Source of the DNA: Bacteroidota bacterium | GTDB lineage: Bacteria; Bacteroidota; Bacteroidia; Bacteroidales; NBLH01 | Assembly (NCBI GenBank): GCA_025361565.1 | Contig: JANYKN010000032.1 | Span: forward strand, 62,001 to 126,000 | DNA: 64,000 nucleotides | Direction of reading: 5' to 3' | In this document: piece after piece, positions 45,613-54,958 of the stretch | Position numbering within the stretch: the first letter of the stretch is position 1 | How the letters are laid out: each line of letters starts with the position of its first letter | Position numbers and translations under genes: made by a program | The notes under the pieces: generated by a model | Databases searched by the model: none | What the model was told of the DNA's origin: nothing | The model's input: the letters and a program-made list of their open reading frames with translations, nothing else

Positions 45613-46485
45613 TCAAACCCATTCTTCCCTCAAAACTTCACCTTGAATGGAAATCACCATCCATTTAATAGGCACTTTGCGTGTGGCATTTGCAACTGCT
45701 TGTTTTGCCATTTGCAACAATCCACCACAGCAAGGAACTTCCATAATCATAACAGTCAATGTGTTGATATTGGCTTCGTCAACCATCCTTGTCATTTTTT
45801 GAACATATGATTCCATTCCATCATCCAGCTTTGGGCAGGCAATTGCAAGTCCTTTACCTTTTAGGAATTTCTGATGAAAATTACCGATAGAAAAGGCTAC
45901 ACAATCAGCAGCAATCAAAACATCAGCATTTCTGAAATAAGGTGCAAGCGGATTAATCAAATGCATTTGAACCGGCCATTGTTTTAATTCCGATTGGCCA
46001 CTCACCATTTCTGTATTATCCAAAGATAAATCTGATGCTTCAAAACTCATCATTTTGGAGCCGGGACAGCCACCACCCTGGTGATTGTGTTCCATTTTAT
46101 TTGAATGTACTTCCATAATTACTTCGTTTATATTGAATTTTATCTTGTTTTCATTATTTTTTAAAAATAGAACTCCTTCCTTTAAAAATTCGATTTCGCC
46201 ATGTTCTTTTAGGTGTTTAAGATGAGCAATTACGGTTGCTTTTCCCTTATCAACCATGATTTCCATAACTTTGGTTTCGTCGTATGGTTCAGCTTCGCGT
46301 TTTTCAATTTCAATTGCACCGGTTGGGCAATGACCAAGACAAGCACCTAAACCATCGCACATTAAATCGCTGATTAACCGAACTTTGCCATCAATTATTT
46401 GTAAAGCACCTTCGTGGCAGTTTGGAACACAGTCGCCACATCCATTGCATAAGTCTTCATCTATTTTTACAACTTCACGTAACAT
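45613..46485 (-). CDS. Two-cluster ferredoxin-domain iron-sulfur protein
   Basis: This 290-residue protein has an N-terminal ferredoxin domain: C13, C16, C19 and C23 for the first cluster, and C43, C49 and C53 for the second, in which the usual middle Cys is replaced (CDGLGACLGHCP). The C-terminal part has further Cys-containing motifs (ADCVAF, AIACPKLDD, EVPCCGG) typical of a conserved anaerobe family that probably transfers electrons. It is divergent from the Crp/Fnr gene across a 112-base spacer that holds a perfect palindrome, which suggests control by that regulator. Confidence 0.87.
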   Translation of the reverse strand: MLREVVKIDEDLCNGCGDCVPNCHEGALQIIDGKVRLISDLMCDGLGACLGHCPTGAIEIEKREAEPYDETKVMEIMVDKGKATVIAHLKHLKEHGEIEFLKEGVLFLKNNENKIKFNINEVIMEVHSNKMEHNHQGGGCPGSKMMSFEASDLSLDNTEMVSGQSELKQWPVQMHLINPLAPYFRNADVLIAADCVAFSIGNFHQKFLKGKGLAIACPKLDDGMESYVQKMTRMVDEANINTLTVMIMEVPCCGGLLQMAKQAVANATRKVPIKWMVISIQGEVLREEWV

Positions 46486-46511
46486 AATTTTAAATTTTTG
46501 AATTTGAGATG

Positions 46512-46519
46512 CAAAGATA
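46512..46519 (-). promoter_or_regulatory. -7 element of the ferredoxin gene
   Basis: TATCTTTG on the minus strand fits TAnnTTTG. The palindrome centre lies about 44 bases upstream of the predicted start point. Confidence 0.5.
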
Positions 46520-46542
46520 GAACACTTGATCTTGAAAAATCG

Positions 46543-46556
46543 GTAACAATTGTTAC
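46543..46556. promoter_or_regulatory. Perfect 14-bp palindrome, probable Crp/Fnr operator
   Basis: GTAACAATTGTTAC is fully symmetric and sits between the ferredoxin and Crp/Fnr genes. The half-site spacing fits a Crp/Fnr dimer. It overlaps the TTG (46550-46552) that could be the -33 element of the regulator gene, and lies near -44 of the ferredoxin promoter, so it may repress one and activate the other. It could also serve another family member such as HcpR. Confidence 0.6.
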
Positions 46557-46576
46557 AATAAAAGAGTTTTTTATCT

Positions 46577-46584
46577 TAATTTTG
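46577..46584 (+). promoter_or_regulatory. -7 element of the Crp/Fnr gene
   Basis: TAATTTTG fits the Bacteroidota consensus and lies 13 bases before the ATG at 46598, leaving a very short leader. Confidence 0.5.
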
Positions 46585-46597
46585 AAAAAAATCCTTT

Positions 46598-47266
46598 ATG
46601 GAATCCAATTTATCAATCTGCTCCTTGTTTAAAGGACTAAATCCCCAAGATTTAGATAACATATTTATGGATATCCCCTATAATGAAAAAAAATACAATA
46701 AAGATGAAATAGTTGCCCATGCCGAAACTGAAGTAAAAAATTTACAAATTCTGATTGAAGGAACTGTTAGGGGCGAAATGATGGATTTTTCTGGGAAAAC
46801 GGTAAAAATTGAAGATATTGAAAGTCCAAATTTACTTGCTCCTGCTTTTTTGTTTGGAAAAAACAACAAATTCCCTGTAACAATTATTGCCAACAGTAAG
46901 TCGAAGATTTTAAATATTCAAAAGCACGATTTTATAACCATGTTACAGAAAAGCGAAACTGTATTGAATAATTTCCTCGATAATATTTCAAGCAGGGCAC
47001 AATTCTTATCCAATAAACTCCGATTCCTTGCTTTTCAAACCATTAAAGGTAAAATTGCACATTATATTCTTGAAATTTCGAATAAAACTGGCATGAATGA
47101 AATTATACTTCCAAAATCGCAAAATCAGTTGGCAGAAATGTTTGGAGTAACGCGCCCTTCACTTGGACGCGCGGTTCGTGAGTTAGACAATGATGGTTTT
47201 ATCAAGGCAAATGGTAAAAATATTGTTATTCTTGACAAAGTGCGATTGAGTAAATTGCTGAAATAA
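46598..47266 (+). CDS. Crp/Fnr family transcriptional regulator
   Basis: A 222-residue regulator with an N-terminal cyclic-nucleotide-binding-type beta-roll (about 15-125), a long dimer helix and a C-terminal winged HTH (about 170-215, SQNQLAEMFGVTRPSLGRAVREL). No cluster-binding Cys set typical of Fnr is visible, so the signal could be nitric oxide, heme or another ligand; an HcpR-like role is possible. It is divergent from the ferredoxin-domain gene, with a palindrome between them. Confidence 0.92.
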   Translation: MESNLSICSLFKGLNPQDLDNIFMDIPYNEKKYNKDEIVAHAETEVKNLQILIEGTVRGEMMDFSGKTVKIEDIESPNLLAPAFLFGKNNKFPVTIIANSKSKILNIQKHDFITMLQKSETVLNNFLDNISSRAQFLSNKLRFLAFQTIKGKIAHYILEISNKTGMNEIILPKSQNQLAEMFGVTRPSLGRAVRELDNDGFIKANGKNIVILDKVRLSKLLK

Positions 47267-47396
47267 AAAATACTTTTACTATAATTTGAAATTTTATTAT
47301 CAAAGTTTTGATTATGGTTAAAAATTAAATTTATTTCTTTGCAATTACAAATTTCGAGAAAAATTAAGCGATTGCATTTAATTAAAAATAATTATA

Positions 47397-49436
47397 ATGA
47401 ACGAAAGTATTGCAAAAAAAGCAGCTGACAATATCCGTATTCTTTCAGCTTCAATGGTTGAAAAAGCAAAATCAGGACATCCTGGGGGCTCCATGGGCGG
47501 TGCCGATTTTATCAATATCCTTTTCAACGAATTTTTGAACTTTAATCCGGATCAAGCGGATTGGGTGCTTCGCGACAGGTTTTTTCTTGACCCAGGACAT
47601 ATGTCGCCTATGCTTTATTCGGTTTTGACTTTAAATGGTTTTTTTTCGCTAGAAGAATTAAAACAGTTCAGGCAATGGGGTAGCCCAACAGCCGGCCACC
47701 CGGAATTGGACGTAAAACGTGGAATTGAAAACACCTCCGGCCCATTGGGACAAGGCCATGCCTTTGGAATTGGTGCTGCCATTGCCGAGCGTTTTCTAGC
47801 TCACAAGTTTGGTGAATTGATAAGCCATAAAACCTATGTTTATATTTCGGATGGTGGAATCCAGGAAGAAATTTCACAAGGTGGTGGACGAATAGCAGGC
47901 TTTTTAGGCTTGAACAACCTCATCATGTTCTATGATGCAAACGACATACAACTTTCAACAAAAGTAGAAGAAGTAACATCGGAAGATACTGCAAAAAAAT
48001 ATGAAGCATGGGGATGGCGCGTAGTTACCATCAATGGAAACAATGCAGATGAAATCCGTGTTGCTCTTAAAAATGCCCAATCTGAAAAAGAAAAACCAAC
48101 TTTGATAATCGGCAAAACCATTATGGGCAAAGGTGCTGTTGATATATCAGGCAATTCATTTGAAAATAAAGTTTCTACCCATGGTCAACCATTGAGTGCT
48201 GCAGGTGCTTCTATTGATAAAACCGTTGAAAACCTTGGTGGAAATGCTCAAAATCCATTTCAAATTTTCCCTGAAGTAGCTGAATATTACAAACAGGCGC
48301 AAAACAAAAAGCGTGAATATGTAAAAACGCTAAATCAGAAATTTGATGCATGGAAAGCTCAGAATCCAGAACTTGCAGCTAAATTTCAAAACTTCATGGA
48401 CAGGAAACTTCCAAATTTGGATTTTAGTTCCATAAAACAAGATGAGAACACAGCAACCAGAGGCGCTTCGGGAAATGTATTGGCTTACTTGGCCGAACAT
48501 GTTGAAAATATGGTGGTTGCTTCGGCCGATTTATCCGAAAGCGACAAAACCATTTCATTCCTTAAAAAAACAAAAGCTTTTGTTAAAGGCGATTTTTCAG
48601 GCTCATTTTTACAGGCTGGCGTTTCGGAATTGACCATGGCGGCCATATGTAACGGAATGGCTTTGCATGGTGGCGTTATTCCCGTTTGTGCTACTTTCTT
48701 TGTGTTTTCGGATTATATGAAACCAGCATTGCGCTTATCTGCTTTGATGGAAATCCCTGTTATTTATTTATGGACACACGATTCTTTCCGTGTGGGCGAG
48801 GATGGCCCAACGCATCAACCTGTTGAGCATGAAGCACAACTGAGGTTAATGGAACAATTAAAAAACCACAACGGACATCAATCGGTATTGGTACTTCGCC
48901 CTGCTGGAGCAGCTGAAACAACAGTTGCATGGGAAATGGCTTTAAACAATGCACACTCTCCGTCTGCACTTATTTTGTCGCGCCAAAACATGAAGGAAGT
49001 TGAGCTTTGGGATTTCTTGTCCTATTACGACAGAGCAAAACAAGCCAAACAAGGTGCTTATATTGTCTGGGAATCAAATAGAGGCGAAAGTCCTGATTTG
49101 GTGCTTGTGGCAAATGGTTCAGAGGTTGCAACTTTATTTGAAGCTTCTGTATTACTTCAAAAAACCAAATCATTAAAAATCAGAATAGTATCGGCAATTT
49201 CTACTGGTTTGTTTTTCACTCAGCCAAAGGAATATCAACAAAAAGTGATTCCTTTTAATGTTAAAACAATTGGATTGACAGCAGGTTTGCCAAGTACTTT
49301 AATGAATTTAGTTGGATCAAATGGTTCTGTTTTTGGGTTGGATCATTTTGGCTATTCTGCACCGGCAGGTGTTTTGGATGACAAATTTGGATTTACCCCC
49401 GCAAAGGTTTGCGAATATATTTTGTCTTGTTTGTAG
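47397..49436 (+). CDS. tkt: Transketolase
   Basis: Transketolase moves two-carbon ketol units between sugar phosphates with thiamine pyrophosphate in the non-oxidative pentose-phosphate pathway. The single 679-residue chain shows the N-terminal SGHPGGSMGGADF, PLGQGHAFGIGAA, the TPP/metal motif YVYISDGGIQEE...FYDANDIQ and the C-terminal EDGPTHQPVEHEAQLRLM. Many Bacteroidota carry split transketolases; this one is full length. It is followed by a terminator at 49461-49489, and pgl and zwf lie 1.5-4 kb away. Confidence 0.96.
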   Translation: MNESIAKKAADNIRILSASMVEKAKSGHPGGSMGGADFINILFNEFLNFNPDQADWVLRDRFFLDPGHMSPMLYSVLTLNGFFSLEELKQFRQWGSPTAGHPELDVKRGIENTSGPLGQGHAFGIGAAIAERFLAHKFGELISHKTYVYISDGGIQEEISQGGGRIAGFLGLNNLIMFYDANDIQLSTKVEEVTSEDTAKKYEAWGWRVVTINGNNADEIRVALKNAQSEKEKPTLIIGKTIMGKGAVDISGNSFENKVSTHGQPLSAAGASIDKTVENLGGNAQNPFQIFPEVAEYYKQAQNKKREYVKTLNQKFDAWKAQNPELAAKFQNFMDRKLPNLDFSSIKQDENTATRGASGNVLAYLAEHVENMVVASADLSESDKTISFLKKTKAFVKGDFSGSFLQAGVSELTMAAICNGMALHGGVIPVCATFFVFSDYMKPALRLSALMEIPVIYLWTHDSFRVGEDGPTHQPVEHEAQLRLMEQLKNHNGHQSVLVLRPAGAAETTVAWEMALNNAHSPSALILSRQNMKEVELWDFLSYYDRAKQAKQGAYIVWESNRGESPDLVLVANGSEVATLFEASVLLQKTKSLKIRIVSAISTGLFFTQPKEYQQKVIPFNVKTIGLTAGLPSTLMNLVGSNGSVFGLDHFGYSAPAGVLDDKFGFTPAKVCEYILSCL

Positions 49437-49460
49437 ACAAATTCCGAAATTAACAACTTT

Positions 49461-49489
49461 AAAAAGGCATTTCAACTAATGCCTTTTTT
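49461..49489. terminator. Bidirectional terminator between tkt and the LRR gene
   Basis: AAAAAGGCATT pairs with AATGCCTTTTTT across a short loop; T-runs follow on both strands. It separates convergent genes. Confidence 0.85.
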
Positions 49490-49512
49490 GCTTTAATTCA
49501 AGGGAAACTTTT

Positions 49513-50751
49513 CTACAATTTCACGTCACACTCAGGCAACCAGCTTTTAATCAGCTCCTTCTTTTGAATAGACATTGAATTACCTCTGACATCAAAATTT
49601 TTCAACTGGCTTAAACGATTAATTTCATCAGGGAGATACGACAATTGATTTCTGGAAAGGTTCAAACTGGTTAAACTCATTAATCGGCCTATTTCACCTG
49701 GGATATCGGTTATTTTATTATCGCTCAAACAAAGTGATTGCAAACGGCTAAGTCTGCCAATTTCTATTGGTATCTCGTTTAATTGGTTACGTTGTATCGA
49801 TAAATTTTTCAAATTTATTAAAAGTCCAATGTCTGGAGAAAGTTTCTCCATTTTGTTTCCATCCAAAATGAGCACCTTTAAGTCATATAATGATGCCAAT
49901 CCATCAGGAAGCTTGAAAATCTGGTTATTGGTCAAATCAAGCTTTTCCAGCAATTGAAGGTTTGCCACTTCGTTGGGTAATTTTGAAATATAGTTATCTC
50001 TGAATGAGACAAACTGTAAGTTTTTAAGTTCCCCAATCTCCTTGGGAATTACAAGTAACTTATTACCTGTTGCATCCATATGCCTAAGTTCTTTTAACCT
50101 GACAATTTCAGGAGGCAGCACTGTAATATTATTATAGCTAAATATTAAAATCTTAAGACTTGGATAATTAAAAATATCTTTTGGCAACTCTGTTAACTGA
50201 CTTTTGCTAATATCCAAGGCTTCAATTTCGCCGGAAAGTGCCTGAGTGGTTTCAGCCAATTGATATTCCTTTCCTGTAGAATCGATAAGGTAATTAATTT
50301 TATTCATGCTCACTTTCGCAAATCCGGTAATGGGATCGAAATTGCTTGCGTGATCATACTTGTAATCAATGATTAACCGTCCACTTTTGTCAATATAGCC
50401 ATACTTTTCGTCTTTATAAGCCATGGCAATTTTATCATCATAAAAATAAAATGCATCGATAATGGATTTGCTATATTTCAATTCCTTGTCATCCAACTTA
50501 ATTTTTTGTTCCAATTCTCTTTGATGCTTCTTGAGGTTTTTTAAGCTGTTGGATTTCCACAACTTAGCTTCATCTTTATTTGTTTGAGACGGGGCTACTT
50601 CATAGGCCTGATCGAAATTTTCAAGCGCTGAAATATAATTCTGATTACTGAAAAGTTGCTTACCTTGTTGCATCAATGAAAGGTAATCCTGCGCAATGGA
50701 TTGCATTCCAACCAAACACAGGGATGAAAGGCAAAATAGGATTGTTTTCAT
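49513..50751 (-). CDS. Exported leucine-rich-repeat protein with WG repeat
   Basis: A 412-residue exported protein (signal peptide about 1-20). Residues 24-80 look TPR-like, residues 100-165 contain a KWG/WG-like repeat (YKDEKYGYIDKSGRLIID), and residues about 180-400 hold about nine leucine-rich repeats of about 23 residues, such as LKNLSIQRNQLNEIPIEIG. LRR proteins of this sort often mediate protein contact. The target is unknown. It is a single-gene unit. Confidence 0.88.
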   Translation of the reverse strand: MKTILFCLSSLCLVGMQSIAQDYLSLMQQGKQLFSNQNYISALENFDQAYEVAPSQTNKDEAKLWKSNSLKNLKKHQRELEQKIKLDDKELKYSKSIIDAFYFYDDKIAMAYKDEKYGYIDKSGRLIIDYKYDHASNFDPITGFAKVSMNKINYLIDSTGKEYQLAETTQALSGEIEALDISKSQLTELPKDIFNYPSLKILIFSYNNITVLPPEIVRLKELRHMDATGNKLLVIPKEIGELKNLQFVSFRDNYISKLPNEVANLQLLEKLDLTNNQIFKLPDGLASLYDLKVLILDGNKMEKLSPDIGLLINLKNLSIQRNQLNEIPIEIGRLSRLQSLCLSDNKITDIPGEIGRLMSLTSLNLSRNQLSYLPDEINRLSQLKNFDVRGNSMSIQKKELIKSWLPECDVKL

Positions 50752-50880
50752 GGTTTTTTATACTAGATTTAGTAAATGCAAATTTATGATGCTTGATGGA
50801 TTAATCGTAAAAAAATGTGTCCGATGATGGTTTTTAGTTGATATATGGTTCGGAATTGTTTGTGATTTTTATAATTCGTG

Positions 50881-50913
50881 AGACTTTCCAAGTTTTAAAA
50901 ACTTGGAAAGTCT
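50881..50913. repeat. Long perfect palindrome upstream of the LRR gene
   Basis: AGACTTTCCAAGTTTT pairs perfectly with AAAACTTGGAAAGTCT around one central base, a 16-bp stem. It is 30 bases past the pgl stop and may serve as its terminator. The ACTTTCCAAG palindrome type recurs in Bacteroidota spacers. Confidence 0.75.
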
Positions 50914-50942
50914 ACATTAACACTTTCACCAACTTAAAAAAT

Positions 50943-51683
50943 TCACGACACACTACTGTCCAATTCCTCAGCTGCCAAATCATCCAAAAACCAAATCACT
51001 TCGCCACCAATAGGTTGAACCATCGAAGCAGGAAGTTCTTCTCTTTCTATTTTTCTTTCAATAATAGATGAAACCATTTCTGCTTTGGATTTTCCGGTAA
51101 CTAAAAATGCAACCGCAGAAGCATGGTTGATTAATTTGAATGTTGCGGTTATTCTTTTTTGATGACTATAAGGGTTTTCTCCAACTTCAAAAAGTTTATT
51201 ACTTTTAAAAAGATTTTGATTGCCTGGAAATATTGATGCTGTATGTCCATCATCGCCCAACCCCAGCATAATTAGGTCAAATTGCGGAATTCCTTCAATT
51301 GATCGAACATGCTGTTTAACTATTTCAGAGTAGCGATCCGATTCATTGGAAGGCTCATTTTCGCCCATTATCCTGAATATGTTTTTTCTGGGAATCGGAA
51401 CGAGTTCCAGCAAACTTTCATTTGCCATCCTAAAATTACTTTCTTCATTTTCAGGCTCAACACATCGTTCATCGCCCCAAAAAATGAGAATTTTTCCCCA
51501 TGGGATGCTATCTGTAAAATTGGCAGCCAAATATCTAAAAACGGCTTTTGGAGTGGATCCTCCTGATAAAACCAAAGAAAAGTATGAATCTGAATTTTTT
51601 CCTTTAATACTTTCAATCAATTGTTCCGCAAACCCAAGCGATAAATCATCGATGCTTTTAAATATCTTAATGACATGATCCAT
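50943..51683 (-). CDS. pgl: 6-phosphogluconolactonase
   Basis: Pgl hydrolyses 6-phosphogluconolactone, the second step of the oxidative pentose-phosphate pathway. The 246-residue DevB-type protein shows the expected FSLVLSGGSTPKAVFRYLA, FWGDERCVEP, QFDLIMLGLGDDGHTASIFP and the later RITATFKLIN. The frame runs to an ATG at 51722, but the ATG at 51683 (MDHVIKIFKS) fits the family better. It lies downstream of zwf on the same strand and is likely co-transcribed. Confidence 0.94.
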   Translation of the reverse strand: MDHVIKIFKSIDDLSLGFAEQLIESIKGKNSDSYFSLVLSGGSTPKAVFRYLAANFTDSIPWGKILIFWGDERCVEPENEESNFRMANESLLELVPIPRKNIFRIMGENEPSNESDRYSEIVKQHVRSIEGIPQFDLIMLGLGDDGHTASIFPGNQNLFKSNKLFEVGENPYSHQKRITATFKLINHASAVAFLVTGKSKAEMVSSIIERKIEREELPASMVQPIGGEVIWFLDDLAAEELDSSVS

Positions 51684-51806
51684 AAATAATAAATAAGTTA
51701 ATTGGGAAATAATGTTTGTCATTGAATAAATATCATTTTACGATAAATCCATTCTTTTAGTTTACCTGTTTAAGCAGTTTTGAGAAATTTCTAATTTCTT
51801 AAAAAA

Positions 51807-53324
51807 TTAAAGTTCGCAGTAAATCCCATCATCCGACAAATTTTTACACGGATACCGCCATGTCAATTCTTTATCTTCAATCAGGTCGTCCGCTTTGTCA
51901 GGCCCCCAGGTTCCGGCAGGATATCCATAAAGTGGAATATCCTTGTCATTTTTCCAGCTTTCAATTACTGGAGAAAGGAATTTCCATGCCTCGATAACTT
52001 CTTCTGAACGGGCGAATAAAGTGGAATCGCCTTTCATTGAATCGTATATAAGCCGCTCATATGCCGATGGAATTCTTTGATGTGCAAGCTCCGAATAATG
52101 AAAATCCATATTCACAGTCTGTACTTCAAAACCTGTTCCCGGTATTTTCATTCCAAATTTCAACAAAATACCTTCGTCAGGCTGAATCCTGATTACCAAT
52201 TGATTGTTGCTATTATTAAATCCTTTTGCAAAAAGAAAATGAGGCGTAGCTTTAAAGTGTATTACCACCTCGGTAACCCTTGTTGGTAATCGTTTTCCAG
52301 TACGGATATAAAAAGGAACTCCTCCCCACCTCCAATTATCAATATAGAATTTAATGGCAGCATAAGTTTCGGAAATAGAATTGGGATTCACCCCTTCTTC
52401 TTCTCGATAGCCAATAATCTTTTCCTTTTTAATGGTCGATTCCAGATATTGACCCCGAATGGTATTGGTTTTCACATCTTCGGCACGAATTGGGCGTAAA
52501 GATTGAAACACTTTTAATATTTCGTTCCGAATGGCCATCGGTTCAAGCGATGAAGGCGATTCCATTGCAGTTATGGCAGCTACCTGCAATAAATGGTTCT
52601 GAATCATATCGCGCAAAGCACCAGAAGTATCATAATATCCGCCCCTCTTTTCTACACCAATACTTTCAGCAGAAGTAATTTCAACATGATGAACATAATT
52701 GCGGTTCCATAATGGTTCAAAAATCCCATTCGAAAAACGGGTCACCAATAGGTTTTGAACAGTTTCTTTTCCCAAATAATGATCAATTCTAAATATTTGA
52801 TCCTCACTCCAATGTTTCAACAACAGGGTTTTAAGCGTTGTTGCCGATTCCAAATCATAACCAAATGGTTTTTCAATAATCAAACGTTTCCATCCTTTGT
52901 CCTGATTATTTAATCCTATATCGGCCAAATGTTCAGGAATAATTCCATACAAACTTGGCGGTGTTGATAAATAGAAAATGGTATTTTCGCCGATGTTCTC
53001 CTTTTCCCTTAATTTTATCAGCCGCTGATTAAGCGATTGATAAGTCAAGGCATCGTCGAACTTTATGGATGTGTAATAAATTTTTTGGACGAACTCCTCG
53101 ATCTTGATTGTATTATCAATTTCTTTAAATTCTTCGATTGCTGATTTCATTGAACTCCTGAACTCATTATCAGAAAATTGTGACCGTGAAACGCCCATGA
53201 TTGCAAACCTTTCCGGAAGCAAGTTCTGAACAAAAAGTGAATACAAGGCAGGAACCAGCTTTCTTTTTGTCAGATCGCCAGAAGCTCCAAAAATTACATA
53301 TATATGATTGTCAGCATTTTTCAT
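51807..53324 (-). CDS. zwf: Glucose-6-phosphate 1-dehydrogenase
   Basis: Zwf oxidises glucose 6-phosphate to 6-phosphogluconolactone with NADP(+). The 505-residue protein shows the Rossmann motif FGASGDLTKRKL (12-23), the active-site RIDHYLGKE (around residue 180) and the conserved LFVYGRTGKR-like segment PFYIRTGKRLPT. It precedes pgl on the same strand. 6-phosphogluconate dehydrogenase (gnd) is not in the window. Confidence 0.97.
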   Translation of the reverse strand: MKNADNHIYVIFGASGDLTKRKLVPALYSLFVQNLLPERFAIMGVSRSQFSDNEFRSSMKSAIEEFKEIDNTIKIEEFVQKIYYTSIKFDDALTYQSLNQRLIKLREKENIGENTIFYLSTPPSLYGIIPEHLADIGLNNQDKGWKRLIIEKPFGYDLESATTLKTLLLKHWSEDQIFRIDHYLGKETVQNLLVTRFSNGIFEPLWNRNYVHHVEITSAESIGVEKRGGYYDTSGALRDMIQNHLLQVAAITAMESPSSLEPMAIRNEILKVFQSLRPIRAEDVKTNTIRGQYLESTIKKEKIIGYREEEGVNPNSISETYAAIKFYIDNWRWGGVPFYIRTGKRLPTRVTEVVIHFKATPHFLFAKGFNNSNNQLVIRIQPDEGILLKFGMKIPGTGFEVQTVNMDFHYSELAHQRIPSAYERLIYDSMKGDSTLFARSEEVIEAWKFLSPVIESWKNDKDIPLYGYPAGTWGPDKADDLIEDKELTWRYPCKNLSDDGIYCEL

Positions 53325-53576
53325 CGTTATAGCTTAATTTGAATTTAGTACTTATAATTTTAGTCAATTAATAATTGCCCATTATTATGATTTTTTAATA
53401 TGGGCAAGCAAATTAATTTGTCTTTTGATTTATAAAGATCTCTAAATTTAAAAAATTATTTAATCTTTAATGTTATCTAAAGTTTATAAAGTTTGTAAAG
53501 CTTGAACTTTACACAGAATTAAAGTAGCAAGTAATTTAATATGTTTATAAACATAAAAATTTTAAATTACTTTCTA

Positions 53577-53584
53577 TACATTTG
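53577..53584 (+). promoter_or_regulatory. -7 element ahead of the CCG-domain protein gene
   Basis: TACATTTG fits TAnnTTTG and ends 14 bases before the ATG at 53599, so the leader should be very short. Confidence 0.5.
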
Positions 53585-53598
53585 CAAAAACCGAAAAT

Positions 53599-54321
53599 AT
53601 GATAGTTGATTTATTTATTCCCTGTTTTATTGACCAATTTTATCCTCAAACAGGGCACAATGTTGTGAAGATATTAAAAAAAGTTGGTGTTGAAATCAAT
53701 TACAATCCAAAACAAACCTGCTGTGGGCAACCAAGTTTCAATAGTGGATATTGGAAAGAAACTTTGCCTATTACAAAAAAGTTCATGAAGGATTTTCCTA
53801 ATGATCGTTTGATTGTTAGCCCTTCGGCATCATGTACAGGGTTTTTGAAAAATTATTTACCTGAATTATCTAAAGAAGAATCTTATTTAAAAGAACATGC
53901 AAGACTTAAACGGAATTTAACTGAATTGACCGATTTTTTAGTTAATCATCTTAAGGTTGAAGATCTTGGTGCTGAGTTCCATGCCAAAGTCACTTATCAC
54001 GATGCCTGTACAGCTTTGCGGGAATATGGTATTAAAACTGAACCACGCAAGCTGCTTGCAAAAGTGAAAGGTCTCGAATTGGTTGAAATGAGCGAATCAG
54101 ATGTTTGTTGCGGTTTTGGAGGGACTTTTTCGGTAAAAATGGAACCAATATCAATTGCCATGGTCGAACAAAAAGTTCAGCATGCACTAGATTCTGGAGC
54201 AGAATACATCGTTTCAACCGAAGCTTCGTGCTTATTAAATATTGATGGTTACATTAAAAGAAATAACTTACCTATAAAATCAATTCATATAGCAGATATT
54301 CTGGCTTCGGGTATAAATTAA
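53599..54321 (+). CDS. CCG-domain (LutA/YkgE-like) iron-sulfur oxidoreductase subunit
   Basis: A 240-residue protein with the two cysteine-rich CCG motifs of the LutA/YkgE/GlpC/heterodisulfide-reductase family: the first around KQTCCGQPSFN with PSASCTGF, and the second around YHDACTALR with DVCCGFGGTFS. LutA is part of the lactate-oxidation complex with LutB and LutC, but no lutB or lutC is next to this gene, so lactate use is not proven. The protein is soluble and probably binds an Fe-S centre. Confidence 0.88.
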   Translation: MIVDLFIPCFIDQFYPQTGHNVVKILKKVGVEINYNPKQTCCGQPSFNSGYWKETLPITKKFMKDFPNDRLIVSPSASCTGFLKNYLPELSKEESYLKEHARLKRNLTELTDFLVNHLKVEDLGAEFHAKVTYHDACTALREYGIKTEPRKLLAKVKGLELVEMSESDVCCGFGGTFSVKMEPISIAMVEQKVQHALDSGAEYIVSTEASCLLNIDGYIKRNNLPIKSIHIADILASGIN

Positions 54322-54338
54322 ATATTTAACGGATGGTT

Positions 54339-54716
54339 TTATCCTTTTTCTTCCCAAAGTTTTTTGGTAAGTCCGATAATATAGTCGAGATCTTTTTGAT
54401 TGAATCCTAGTTTTTGAGAAATAGATAAACAAAGTTCATATTCCTTTTCATGAACCTGCCCATCACTCATTGCAATATATACAATATCAGCTAATTGATC
54501 TTCCTTTTCTTCATTATTTAACGGAACAATAAACTTCAATTCATCCGCTTTTTCAATAATTGAAGCAACAGTATCTTTATTAAGTCCATAGTCCTCAGCT
54601 CGAACTGACAAGAACTCCTTTTCATGTTCATCCAACAATCCGTCGGAATATGCAACGGCAACTAAATTTGCAAAATGCTCCTCTTTAACAGTTCTTCCCA
54701 TAGTTCCTTGTCCCAT
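54339..54716 (-). CDS. TerB-like protein
   Basis: A 125-residue protein of the TerB-like all-helical fold: HFANLVAVAYSDGLLDEHEKEFL and IVYIAMSDGQVHEKEYELCLSI are the two metal-binding-type acidic motifs. TerB occurs in tellurite-resistance loci, but isolated single-domain copies like this are common and their role is unknown. The other ter genes are absent. Confidence 0.85.
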   Translation of the reverse strand: MGQGTMGRTVKEEHFANLVAVAYSDGLLDEHEKEFLSVRAEDYGLNKDTVASIIEKADELKFIVPLNNEEKEDQLADIVYIAMSDGQVHEKEYELCLSISQKLGFNQKDLDYIIGLTKKLWEEKG

Positions 54717-54745
54717 TGTTTTGTATTATTAAAATTATAAAATAT

Positions 54746-54958
54746 TTAATTCGACTGCAATACTCCTTCAGGTTCCGTTGATTTATTTTCAAATTTATTC
54801 TTTAAAATAATAATATAAGCAATTGCCTGAGTAAAAATCATTGAAACAAAAAACAACCATTCAACACCGGGTTTATACTTTTTGCCAAAAGATTCGGACA
54901 AGATTGATGAAAAACTATACCATGAAATAAATACAATTACTATAATTATTTCTGTCAT
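54746..54958 (-). CDS. Small membrane protein of unknown function
   Basis: A 70-residue protein with two membrane helices (about 3-17 and 32-52) and a short charged tail. It overlaps the stop of the preceding gene by 4 bases (ATGA). No family is recognised. Confidence 0.65.
   Translation of the reverse strand: MTEIIIVIVFISWYSFSSILSESFGKKYKPGVEWLFFVSMIFTQAIAYIIILKNKFENKSTEPEGVLQSN

Noticed and set aside
54339-54716. Tellurite-resistance system
   Set aside because: Only a lone TerB-like gene is present; terA, terC, terD and terE are absent.
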